Source: Acidobacteriota bacterium
GTDB taxonomy: Bacteria > Acidobacteriota > Thermoanaerobaculia > Multivoradales > Multivoraceae
Length of the DNA: 43,303 nucleotides
Assembly: GCA_003388555.1 (NCBI GenBank)
Contig: QQVD01000046.1
Span: 1-43,303, forward strand
Direction: 5' to 3'
Numbering within the stretch: the first letter of the stretch is position 1; every line of letters begins with the position of its first letter. The notes below the pieces were generated by a model. The model ran no database searches and had not been told where the DNA came from. It was given only the letters and a program-made list of their open reading frames with translations. The translations under genes and the position numbers were made by a program. This document shows positions 25,127 to 40,432 of the stretch, piece by piece.

Positions 25127-25576
25127 GACGCCGCCCGGGCAGGACCAGCGATCGGAGCACGACCTGCGACAGGCGGGCGCATGGGGTGAGACGGTGAGAC
25201 GGTCTCATGAGACGTCTCAACTCCCGGGGGCTGACCGCCACCGAGGCGAGCGGATCGGCCCCACCCCGAGAGAGCTTCCGGTAGCGCCGGCCGACGGTCT
25301 CGGCGCCCCCACTGCCTAAGCGGCGCTCAGCGCCGCCGGGCCACGCCGCCAGCGGTCCCAGGCTCCATCGCGGCTCGGCCTGCCTCCTCTCCGGCCGCGC
25401 TCCGCAGCCGAGCGCAGGGCTGTCGGCGCGGGCGCCGGCTCGCCGCAGAGTCCACCCGGGCACCGCGGTTGCAGCTCTAGGTCGTCGCGGAGGTGGAGGG
25501 TGAGACGCCGATGAGGCGCGTCACCCGCGACCCCTCCGCGACACAAGAGCTCAGCAACGCTCCCGGAGGAGGACCC
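25127..25576. other. 450-bp intergenic region with operator-like repeats
   Basis: No gene is supported. It holds the TGAGAC/GTCTCA cluster (25187-25219) and a dyad GCGGCGCT-C-AGCGCCGC (25320-25336). GGAGGA directly before 25577 is the ribosome-binding site of the next gene. An upstream ATG at 25493 in the same frame as that gene lacks any ribosome-binding site. Confidence 0.6.
25187..25219. promoter_or_regulatory. Five-hexamer TGAGAC/GTCTCA cluster
   Basis: Within 33 bp the hexamer occurs at 25187-25192 and 25195-25200 (TGAGAC), 25202-25207 (GTCTCA), 25208-25213 (TGAGAC) and 25214-25219 (GTCTCA). This creates nested perfect palindromes GTCTCATGAGAC and GAGACGTCTC. Dyads of this size are typical of dimeric repressor operators, so a multi-site operator is a reasonable inference; a hairpin role in ending the TamB-Omp85 transcript is an alternative, though no T-run follows. 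Confidence 0.5.
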
Positions 25577-27355
25577 ATGCAGCCCACCCTAGAACCCACC
25601 CGAGATCCCTCGAGTCAACTCTCGACTCCTTCCACCCAGTTCGCCACCAGGCGCGCCGTCCGCGTCGTCATCACGGCACTGACACTCGCCCTCTGTGTGC
25701 TGGCACCGGTCGCGGCATCGAGCCACCGCGAGGCGCCGGGCATCTCGGCGCTGCCCAAGCTCGACGGCACCGACTTCTACATGTTCCGCAGCTACGAGCC
25801 CGGACGCGAAGGCTTCGTGACCATCGTCGCCAACTACCAGCCGCTGCAGGACGCCTACGGCGGCCCCAACTACTTCACCCTCGATCCCGACGCCGCCTAC
25901 CGGATCAACATCGAAAACGACGGCGACCCCGACGCCGACCTGGTCTTCGAGTTCCGCTTCTTCAACATCAACAACCGGGTAGCGCTGCCGATCGGCGGTT
26001 CGACGGTCGACGTGCCGCTGCGCTTCGTCGGGCCGATCGAGCCCGGCATCGAGCCCAACGAGGCCGAGCTCTACGGGCTCTGGCTCAACGGCCAGCCGGC
26101 GACCGACGCCAACATCCCCGGATTCCCCATCTTCGCCAAGGCGCTCGACTACGCCGGGACCAAGACCTTCCCGGACTACGAGAGCTTCGCCCGCACCCGC
26201 CGCTACGACATCGAGCTGCCGGGATGCGACGGCCAGAGCCGCGTCTTCGTCGGCCAACGCAAGGAGCCGTTCGCGGTCAATCTCGGCGAGGTGTTCGATC
26301 TGGTCAACCTGAACCCGGTCGGCGACCCGGACGCGAAGCGCTCCGCCACCGAGGACAAGAACGTCTCGAGCCTGATCCTCGAGGTGCCGATCGACTGCCT
26401 GACCCAGGGCAACGGCGACGTCATCGGCGGCTGGACCACGGCGCATCGGCGCAACACCGACGGCAGCTACACGCAGGTCTCGCGCCTCGGCATGCCGCTG
26501 GTCAACGAGGTGGTCATCGGCCTCGCCGACAAGGACGCCTTCAACGCCAGCCATCCGGCCGACGACGTCCAGTTCGCCACCTACGTCACCAACCCGACTC
26601 TGCCGGCGCTGCTCGAGCTCCTCTTCGGGGTGCAGGCGCCCACCAACATCCCGCGCAACGACCTGCTGACCACCTTCGTCACCGGCATCGACGGCGTCAA
26701 CCAGATCGGCTTCGGCGAGATGCTGCGGCTGAACACGGCGATCCCGCCGACGCCGAAGGCGGAGCAGCACAACCTCGGCGTGCTCGGCGGCGACCTCGCC
26801 GGCTACCCGAACGGCCGCCGTCCCGGCGACGACACCGTCGACATCTCTCTGCGTGCGGTGATGGGCGTGCTCTGTCACGCCGGCCTCGGGCTCTGCGACC
26901 CGGCCGATGCGCCGGCCGGCACGCTGCCGTACACCGACCAGACCTACCAGGGCGCCGACCAGTTCGACGACGCCTTCCCCTACCTGACCACGCCGCTGCC
27001 GGGCGCGCCGAACGCCTTCCGCACCTACTCCGCCGACCTCACCGGTCGCAACGAGGTGCCACCGGCAGCCTCCGATGCGAGCGGCGGCTGCACCGCCGTG
27101 GTCACCGACGACGATGCCCAGGCGCTGGTCACCTGCGTGCACACCGTCGCCGACGCCGTCGCGGCGCACCTGCACCAGGCGCCAGCCGGCGCCAACGGGC
27201 CGGTCGTCTGCAACCTCGGAGTGGCGGTCAGCCCGATCCAGGCCACCTGTGATCTGACCGCCGACCTGCTCGCTGCCCTGCAGCGCGGCAACGTCTACGT
27301 CAACGTGCACTCACCCGCCTTCCCCGCCGGCGAAGTGCGCGGCCAGCTGGACTGA
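25577..27355 (+). CDS. Secreted DUF4331 protein with C-terminal CHRD domain
   Basis: The 592-residue product has a signal peptide (hydrophobic VVITALTLALCVLAPVAA after an Arg pair, cleavage near ASS) and the DUF4331 hallmark directly after it: SSHREAPGISALPKLDGTDFYMFRSYEPG, followed by VANYQPLQDAYGGPNYF and ISLRAVMGVLCHAGL near residue 430. The last ~115 residues (YSADLTGRNEVPPAASDASG to FPAGEVRGQLD) form a CHRD domain, a beta-sandwich first named from chordin. DUF4331 proteins are exported and of unknown biochemical role. The start at 25577 is chosen for its GGAGGA ribosome-binding site five bases upstream. It is followed by a strong hairpin and by the DUF4198 gene, so the two may be only partly co-expressed. 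Confidence 0.92.
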   Translation: MQPTLEPTRDPSSQLSTPSTQFATRRAVRVVITALTLALCVLAPVAASSHREAPGISALPKLDGTDFYMFRSYEPGREGFVTIVANYQPLQDAYGGPNYFTLDPDAAYRINIENDGDPDADLVFEFRFFNINNRVALPIGGSTVDVPLRFVGPIEPGIEPNEAELYGLWLNGQPATDANIPGFPIFAKALDYAGTKTFPDYESFARTRRYDIELPGCDGQSRVFVGQRKEPFAVNLGEVFDLVNLNPVGDPDAKRSATEDKNVSSLILEVPIDCLTQGNGDVIGGWTTAHRRNTDGSYTQVSRLGMPLVNEVVIGLADKDAFNASHPADDVQFATYVTNPTLPALLELLFGVQAPTNIPRNDLLTTFVTGIDGVNQIGFGEMLRLNTAIPPTPKAEQHNLGVLGGDLAGYPNGRRPGDDTVDISLRAVMGVLCHAGLGLCDPADAPAGTLPYTDQTYQGADQFDDAFPYLTTPLPGAPNAFRTYSADLTGRNEVPPAASDASGGCTAVVTDDDAQALVTCVHTVADAVAAHLHQAPAGANGPVVCNLGVAVSPIQATCDLTADLLAALQRGNVYVNVHSPAFPAGEVRGQLD

Positions 27356-27380
27356 GCCGACACCTCGAGCGAGGCGTTCC

Positions 27381-27394
27381 GGGCCTTCAGGCCC
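27381..27394 (+). terminator. Short hairpin after the DUF4331 gene
   Basis: GGGCC (27381-27385) pairs with GGCCC (27390-27394) around a TTCA loop, 26 bp after the stop. It immediately precedes the larger hairpin at 27405. There is no T-run. Confidence 0.3.
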
Positions 27395-27404
27395 AAGGGC
27401 GGTT

Positions 27405-27440
27405 CCGTGGCCGCCACCCGGATCGGGTGGCCGGCCACGG
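27405..27440 (+). terminator. Long intergenic hairpin
   Basis: CCGTGGCCGCCACCCG (27405-27420) pairs with 27424-27440 over 16 base pairs with one bulged C, around a GAT loop. It is placed between DUF4331 and DUF4198 genes. Without a T-run it may be a Rho-independent attenuator of poor type, or a stability element that separates expression of the two genes. Confidence 0.5.
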
Positions 27441-27513
27441 AGGCGCCGGTGCTCTAAGCTCGATGCCAGCGCCGACGCCAGAATCGACGACCCTCGACAA
27501 GGGAGTGCCAGCG

Positions 27514-28467
27514 ATGCTCAGTCGACCCCATGAGTCCAGTGGAAGCGAGGCGCGGCGCCCGCGCCGGTCGGGCACGCGCTCGGCTGCGACCTTCCTGCTG
27601 CTCTGCAGCGGCCTGGCGCTGCTGGCGCCGCCGGTGGCGGCGCACGAGCTCTACCTGCTCGCCAAGCCGCGCCCGGCCGGCGACGGTCTGCTGCTCGAGC
27701 TGCGCATCGGTCACGCCTTCGAGGGCGAGCCGGTGCCCCGCCTTCCCGACAGCTTCGAGTCGCTCGACGCCATCGACGCGGCGACCGGGCGCACGCCGGT
27801 CGACGGCGTCTGGCAGGTGCATCCCGCCGGCTTCGTGCCCGGCTGGGACGGCGAGCCCCGTCTCTTCGTCTACCGCAGCCGGCCCATCCCCCACCGCCTC
27901 GGCGCCGAGCGCTTCAACGCCTACCTCGCCGAGGAGGGTCTCGACGCCGTGCTCGCGCAGCGACGTCGCGACGCTCAGCTCGAGGCACCGGGACGCGAGC
28001 TCTACTCGCGATGCTCGCGCGCCCTCAGCCCGGCCCTGGCGCTCGACCGGCCACTGCCAACGGTGGCCTCCGTCGACGGCGGTTGCTCCCTCGAGCTGCG
28101 CCTGCTCGAGCTCGAGGGTCCCGACGCCGGCGGCGGCCTGGCCGGCAGGCTGGCGCTCGAGGTGCGTTTCGAGGATCAGCCGGTCGCCGGGTTGCTGGTG
28201 CGGCACACCAGCCGCACCTTCGGCGGCGCCATCGAGACGACGACCTCCCGCAGCGGCGCCGACGGCAGGGTGCGGATCGCCGCGGCGCCGGGCGAGCACC
28301 TGCTCAACGTGGTGCACGCCATCGCCCTCGACGCCGAGGCCGACGCCGACGCCGACGCCAACGCCAACGCCGACCGCGACGACCCCGACTTCGACTGGCG
28401 CAGCTACTGGACGTCGCTCAGCTTCGAGCTGCTGCCCCCCTCCTCTGCGCCGAGCCCGAGCGGATGA
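27514..28467 (+). CDS. Secreted DUF4198-like protein
   Basis: The 317-residue product carries a signal peptide (FLLLCSGLALLAPPVAA) directly followed by HELYLLAKP, then LELRIGHAFEGEPVPRLPDSF and, near the C-terminus, WRSYWTSLSFEL. This arrangement (His right after cleavage, GHGFEGE-like strand, Trp-x-Ser-Tyr-Trp end) matches DUF4198 periplasmic proteins, some of which are encoded with nickel/cobalt uptake systems; no such transporter is visible here. Residues 173-191 hold two Cys that may pair. An Asp-Ala repeat near residue 275 derives from a hexanucleotide repeat. AAGGGAG precedes the chosen ATG; the in-frame ATG at 27427 has none. It is followed after 88 bp by the sensor kinase. Confidence 0.75.
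   Translation: MLSRPHESSGSEARRPRRSGTRSAATFLLLCSGLALLAPPVAAHELYLLAKPRPAGDGLLLELRIGHAFEGEPVPRLPDSFESLDAIDAATGRTPVDGVWQVHPAGFVPGWDGEPRLFVYRSRPIPHRLGAERFNAYLAEEGLDAVLAQRRRDAQLEAPGRELYSRCSRALSPALALDRPLPTVASVDGGCSLELRLLELEGPDAGGGLAGRLALEVRFEDQPVAGLLVRHTSRTFGGAIETTTSRSGADGRVRIAAAPGEHLLNVVHAIALDAEADADADANANADRDDPDFDWRSYWTSLSFELLPPSSAPSPSG
28330..28374. repeat. GACGCC hexanucleotide repeat
   Basis: Seven to eight GAC-GCC-type hexamers (some AAC or GAG variants) encode an Asp/Asn/Ala run in the DUF4198 protein. It is a simple in-frame repeat, able to change length by whole dipeptides; it has no known role. Confidence 0.8.
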
Positions 28468-28555
28468 CGCCGTCTCCTCACGACCAGCGGCCTCTCGGCC
28501 CGGCGGCCGCCACCGGCATCGCACGACCACCGGCCGTCCGCCGCCGAGCGCCCCG

Positions 28556-31474
28556 ATGAGCCGACGCGAGCCGCTTCGTGCGCAGATGCAGCTCCGGCGC
28601 CCGCCGCGCCTGCGCACGGTGCTGACGCTGCCCTTCGTGCTGCTGCTCGCGCTGACCTCGCTGCTGACGATCTGGCTGTTCTGGCGCACCAACCAGCGCG
28701 CCACCGCCAGGCTCACCGACGAGATCCGCGTCCAGGTCACCGCCAGGGTCTCGGCCTACCTGCTGCGCATCACCGAGGAGGCGAGCCGACTCTCTGCCCA
28801 GAACGCGGCGCTCCTGCGCCAGGGCCTGGTCGCCCCGGAGCGCACCGAGGAGCTGCAGCTCCATCTGTGGGAGCAGCTGCGCGATCGCCCTTCGATCGCC
28901 TTCGCCTTCGTCGGCACGCCGCGCGGCGGCGCCGTCGGCGCCGGCCGCCTCGCCGACGGCTCGCTCGCGGTCGACGCCACCGCGCAGATCGACGGCTTCG
29001 GTCCGGTGGCCGGAGCACGATCTGTGTGGGCGACCGACGGCCGGGGAGCGCGCCTCGAGCTGGTCCAGCGCAGCGAGGGCTTCGACGCGCGCCGCCGCCC
29101 GTGGTTCCGCGACGCCATCGCCCGCGGCGGCCCCGGCTGGTCGGAGCCGTACGTGCTGTTCTCCGAGAAGGCGCTGGCCATCGCGGTCAGCGAGCCCGTC
29201 TTCGCGCCCGACTCCGGCGAGCTCCTGGCGGTGGTCGGGGTCGACCTGTCCCTGCACGAGCTCGGCAACTTCCTGCGCCGCTTCGATCTGCCCGGCGAGG
29301 GGCGACTGATGCTGGTCGACCGCGCGGGCCGCCTCGTCGCGACCTCGGATCCCGCCCACGGCGACCTGCGACGCTCCGCCGACGACGAATGGTCGCGCCG
29401 TCCGGCGGCCGCCAGCGGCGACGAGCTGCTGCGCGCCGCGGCGGCAGCGGTCGAGGCGAGCCCGGCGGGTTGGTCGGGAATCCGGCAGCCCACGCACCTG
29501 ACCGCCCGCCCCGCCAGCCAGGAGCTGCTCATCGACGTCGCTCCCTTCGACGGCTCGCCGGGACTCGACTGGCTCCTGGTCTCGGTGGTGCCTCGCGAAG
29601 CGTTCACTGCGACGATCTCCCGCGAGCTGCGCTGGACCGCTTCGTTCAGCCTCTTCGCCCTGGCGCTGGCGCTGCTGCTGGGAGTGGCGCTCAGCCGCCG
29701 CATCTCGCGCACCGCGGAGCAGCTCAGCGACGCGGCGTCACGAGTCGGTGGACGCACTTCGCCGGCTCCGATGCCGGCCTCAGGCATCCGCGAGCTCGAC
29801 GAGCTCGCCGCCAGCTTCGACGAGATGTCGGCTCAGGTCGGCGCCACCTTCGACGAGCTCGAGCGGCGGGTCAGCGAGCGCACGCTCGAGCTCGAGCAGG
29901 CCCGCCAGCGCGCCGACGACGCCAACCGGGCCAAGAGCGAGTTCCTCTCCCGGGTAAGCCACGAGCTGCGCACGCCGCTGGCCTCGATCCGCGGCTACCT
30001 CGATCTGCTGGCGCAGGGCGTGCGCGGCCATCGTCGCGAGCCGGAGCTGGTCGAGGCCCTCGAGACGGTCGCGGCGAGCAGCGCGCAGCTGCAGGCGCTG
30101 GTGGACGACCTGCTCGACTACCAGCGCCTGCAGGCGGGACGGCTGCCGGTGGCGCGCTCGTCCTTCGATCTCGAACGCCTGCTGCAGCGCCTGGTGCGCA
30201 CGCTCGAGCCGCAGGCCCGCGGCAAAGGGCTCGAGCTCGAGCTGATCTACCAGCTGCCGCGCCACCTGCGCGTCACCACCGATCGGCGGCGGCTGGAGCA
30301 GATCCTCGCCAACCTGGTCGGCAATGCCGTCAAGTACACCCTCGAAGGAAGCGTGATGCTGACCGCCTGCCGTGGGGGCGCGGCGCCGGGCTCGACCGAG
30401 GGCGACGTCCTGCTGACCGTGCGCGACACCGGCCCGGGCATCCCGGAGGAACGTCTGGCCGAGCTCTTCCAGCCCTTCACGCGGCTCGGACACCAGCCCG
30501 AGGCGGGCTTCGGCCTCGGCCTGGCGATCTCCCGTGAGCTCAGCGAGGCACTCGGCTTCGAGCTCACCGTGGTCAGCGAGCTCGGAAGCGGCACCGAGTT
30601 CCGCATCCTGCTCGCCGGTCTGCTGGAGGGCGACCTCGCAGGCACGTCGCCGGCACACCTGTCGACGACCCAGGTCGACCTGGCGATCGCCGGCGGCCCG
30701 ATGCCGGCCAGGGTGCTGGTCGCCGACGACTCGCCCGAGCTGCGTCGCCTGGTCGAGCTGCAGCTCGACGCCTGGGGCATCGCGACCGTCGGCGTCGCCA
30801 GCGGCGATCAGGCTCTCCTCGCCCTCGAGGGCCGAGGTGGAGAGCCCGGAGGCGAGGGTGAGGGTTACGACGCGGCGCTGCTCGACTGGCAGATGCCGGG
30901 CAGCTCGGGGCTGGAGGTCGCCCGGCGGCTGCGCCGGGACGGGATCGAGCTGCCGCTGGCGGCGATCACTGCCTCTGCCCTGCCCGATCAGCGGGCAGAG
31001 TGTCTCGACGCGGGCTTCGACGAGGTCTTCACCAAGCCGATCGACTTCGCCCGTCTGCGCTCGTGGCTGCAAGGGATCGGCGCCCGACGTGCCGACCGAG
31101 CCGAGCCAGGTCGGGCCACCGGGCAGGCCGTCCCGGCCGGTGATCATCCCGTCGTCGACGTCGGCTCGCAGGTCGAGCTGCTGAGGCAGCGCATGGCGGC
31201 ACAGCTGCCAGCGCAGATCGCCGAGCTGAGACGCACCGCGCGAGGCGACCAGGAGGCCTACCGCCGCGCTCTCCACCGTATGGCGGGCACCGTCGGCAGC
31301 TACGGCTTCACCGCCGTCCAGGCGGCGCTCGAGGACCTCGAGCAGTGCGCCGCCCAGCGGCGCGAGGCCGCCGGCGCGTGGCGGGAGCTGGAGCAGCGTG
31401 CGCGGGAGGCCGCCGGCGAGGCGCGCCCCGGCGGTCCTCGGACGGACCCGGCAGAGAGCTCGACATCCACCTGA
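28556..31474 (+). CDS. Hybrid sensor histidine kinase (sensor-HAMP-HisKA-HATPase-REC-Hpt)
   Basis: The 972-residue membrane kinase begins with a helix (VLTLPFVLLLALTSLLTIWLFW, residues ~22-43), a ~310-residue periplasmic region of dCache type (RPWFRDAIARGGPGWSEPYVLF and AVSEPVF are typical), and a second helix (SLFALALALLLGVAL). HAMP and a short coiled coil (ELERRVSERTLELEQARQRADDAN) lead to HisKA with His469 in SHELRTP, then a HATPase with LVGNAVKYT (N box), DTGPGIP and FGLGLAI (G boxes). A receiver follows (DDSPELRR; Asp777 in LLDWQMPG; KPIDF Lys) and a C-terminal Hpt domain with His907 in LHRMAGTVGSYGF. It therefore encodes an internal His-Asp-His relay, presumably ending on the NtrC-type regulator next door. 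The ligand is unknown. The start has a weak ribosome-binding site. Confidence 0.93.
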   Translation: MSRREPLRAQMQLRRPPRLRTVLTLPFVLLLALTSLLTIWLFWRTNQRATARLTDEIRVQVTARVSAYLLRITEEASRLSAQNAALLRQGLVAPERTEELQLHLWEQLRDRPSIAFAFVGTPRGGAVGAGRLADGSLAVDATAQIDGFGPVAGARSVWATDGRGARLELVQRSEGFDARRRPWFRDAIARGGPGWSEPYVLFSEKALAIAVSEPVFAPDSGELLAVVGVDLSLHELGNFLRRFDLPGEGRLMLVDRAGRLVATSDPAHGDLRRSADDEWSRRPAAASGDELLRAAAAAVEASPAGWSGIRQPTHLTARPASQELLIDVAPFDGSPGLDWLLVSVVPREAFTATISRELRWTASFSLFALALALLLGVALSRRISRTAEQLSDAASRVGGRTSPAPMPASGIRELDELAASFDEMSAQVGATFDELERRVSERTLELEQARQRADDANRAKSEFLSRVSHELRTPLASIRGYLDLLAQGVRGHRREPELVEALETVAASSAQLQALVDDLLDYQRLQAGRLPVARSSFDLERLLQRLVRTLEPQARGKGLELELIYQLPRHLRVTTDRRRLEQILANLVGNAVKYTLEGSVMLTACRGGAAPGSTEGDVLLTVRDTGPGIPEERLAELFQPFTRLGHQPEAGFGLGLAISRELSEALGFELTVVSELGSGTEFRILLAGLLEGDLAGTSPAHLSTTQVDLAIAGGPMPARVLVADDSPELRRLVELQLDAWGIATVGVASGDQALLALEGRGGEPGGEGEGYDAALLDWQMPGSSGLEVARRLRRDGIELPLAAITASALPDQRAECLDAGFDEVFTKPIDFARLRSWLQGIGARRADRAEPGRATGQAVPAGDHPVVDVGSQVELLRQRMAAQLPAQIAELRRTARGDQEAYRRALHRMAGTVGSYGFTAVQAALEDLEQCAAQRREAAGAWRELEQRAREAAGEARPGGPRTDPAESSTST

Positions 31475-31566
31475 GAGACTGAGCGACGTGAGCGACCATC
31501 GACCGAGCGCCCCCATCCCCATGCAGGCAGCGGCGGCCGCCTCGCACGCCAGCCGCGGAGTGCCCG

Positions 31567-33072
<1,506 letters not shown>

Positions 33073-33191
33073 GCCGCGGCAAGCACCCTGCCGTTTGCGT
33101 CTGACCCGCCTGCGACTCGGCCGAGGGCCCTGTGCTGCACTGGGAGCCGTGTCTGTGGCGCTTCGATGCCGAGGCGTCGCGCATCGAATGG

Positions 33192-33208
33192 AATAAGCTA
33201 CACTTATT
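33192..33208. promoter_or_regulatory. Operator-like dyad AATAAG-N5-CTTATT
   Basis: This is a perfect inverted repeat with 6-bp arms (33192-33197 and 33203-33208), matching the T-N11-A geometry of LysR boxes. A degenerate second copy occurs at 33223-33237 (ATAAG at the left arm, 10 of 15 positions shared), overlapping the -35 element of the promoter. It is in a short AT-rich island that stands out from the G+C-rich surroundings, upstream of the lysR gene. Autoregulation by that LysR protein is inferred. Confidence 0.6.
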
Positions 33209-33217
33209 TTAGCGGCG

Positions 33218-33246
33218 TTGACATAAGTCCAACTAATCTGTACCCT
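33218..33246 (+). promoter_or_regulatory. Sigma-70-like promoter of lysR-gltBD
   Basis: TTGACA (33218-33223) is a perfect -35 hexamer, followed after exactly 17 bp by TACCCT (33241-33246), a moderate -10. A start site about seven bases later (33252-33254) would leave only three to five bases before the ATG at 33257, so the message may be leaderless or nearly so; no Shine-Dalgarno sequence precedes that ATG. Confidence 0.6.
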
Positions 33247-33256
33247 CTCGGGTCCC

Positions 33257-34216
33257 ATGCAGGCCCTCCGTCTCTTCTGCGATGTCGCAGCGCTCAACAG
33301 CTTCAGCAAGGCGGCGCTGAAGCACGGCATCACCCAGCCCGCCGTGTCGCAGCGCATCCGCCAGCTCGAGGAGCAGCTCGGTGTCGAGCTGATCGATCGC
33401 TCGGTGCGCCCCTTCCGCATCACCCAGGCCGGCGAGCTGCTGGTGCGCGAGGGCCGAGCGCTGGTGCAGAGCTACGACGACCTGGTCGAGCGGGTGCGAT
33501 CGTTCGACGAGACGCCGACCGGCGATGTCCGCGTCAGCGCCATCTACTCGGCCGGCGTCGGGCTGCTCGAGGGCCTGCGGGAGCGCTTCCAGCGCGCCTA
33601 TCCCAAGGTGCGGGTGACGCTGGCGTACGACCGTCCCGAGCTGGTCGCCGACGCGGTGCGCGAAGGCGACAGCGACCTCGGCATCATCTCGTACCCGCAC
33701 CGCTGGCCGGGGCTGACGGTGCGGCGGCTGCGCGACGAGGAGATGTGCGTCGTGTGCGCCGCCCAGCACCCGCTGGCGAAGCAGAAGTGGGTGTCCGCGG
33801 GCAGCCTGGGCCGTTGGCCGATGGCCGGTTTCGGGGCCGAGCTGCCGCTCGGTCGCGACATCCGTCGCTACCTGCGCTCGCACCGCGTGACCACCGACTT
33901 CGCGCACCGCATCGACAACATCGACACCGTCAAGGCGCTGCTGGTCGAGACCGGGAGCGTCGCCATCCTCCCCCGGCGCACCGTGCTGCGCGAGGTCGCC
34001 CAGGGAACCCTGGCGGCGGTCGAGCTGCGGCCGGGGCTGACCCGGCCGATGGGCGTCGTCACCGCCAGGTCGGCTGGACGCGCCCGCTCCGCCAACAAGC
34101 CGGCCGAGATGTTCGCCGAGTTCCTGCTGCGCCACGGACAGGCGGTGAACCCGGTGGACCTCGACGACCCCGGGCCGCGACAGCGGCCCGGTACGGCCCT
34201 GAACCGCGCCAGCTGA
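33257..34216 (+). CDS. LysR-family transcriptional regulator, GltC-like by context
   Basis: The 319-residue protein has the N-terminal winged helix-turn-helix of the family ([63 protein letters not shown], i.e. residues 4-68) and a C-terminal two-lobed co-inducer domain (residues ~95-300). It ends 10 bp before gltB on the same strand, which points to control of glutamate synthase. GltC of Bacillus, a LysR protein, activates gltAB but is divergently placed; the co-directional arrangement here implies co-transcription and possibly autoregulation at the upstream dyad. The co-inducer, if as in GltC, would be 2-oxoglutarate or glutamate, but this is inference. Confidence 0.93.
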   Translation: MQALRLFCDVAALNSFSKAALKHGITQPAVSQRIRQLEEQLGVELIDRSVRPFRITQAGELLVREGRALVQSYDDLVERVRSFDETPTGDVRVSAIYSAGVGLLEGLRERFQRAYPKVRVTLAYDRPELVADAVREGDSDLGIISYPHRWPGLTVRRLRDEEMCVVCAAQHPLAKQKWVSAGSLGRWPMAGFGAELPLGRDIRRYLRSHRVTTDFAHRIDNIDTVKALLVETGSVAILPRRTVLREVAQGTLAAVELRPGLTRPMGVVTARSAGRARSANKPAEMFAEFLLRHGQAVNPVDLDDPGPRQRPGTALNRAS

Positions 34217-34226
34217 GGGAGTCGCC

Positions 34227-38891
<4,665 letters not shown>

Positions 38892-38893
38892 GC

Positions 38894-40381
<1,488 letters not shown>

Positions 40382-40432
40382 CCCGGAGCGCTCCCCGATC
40401 CAGGGGTTCGAGGGTTTGGGTTTCAGGGCGGG

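Noticed and set aside
27530-28555. N-terminal extension of the sensor kinase across the DUF4198 gene
   Set aside because: The open frame reaches back to 27530, but that part overlaps a recognisable signal-peptide protein in another frame, has Ser/Arg/Pro-rich composition and no motif; the kinase's first membrane helix begins only after ATG 28556.
40382-40432. Intrinsic terminator between convergent gltD and the kinase-mutase gene
   Set aside because: A GGAGCGCTCC palindrome is present but has no loop and no T-run, so it does not fit a terminator.
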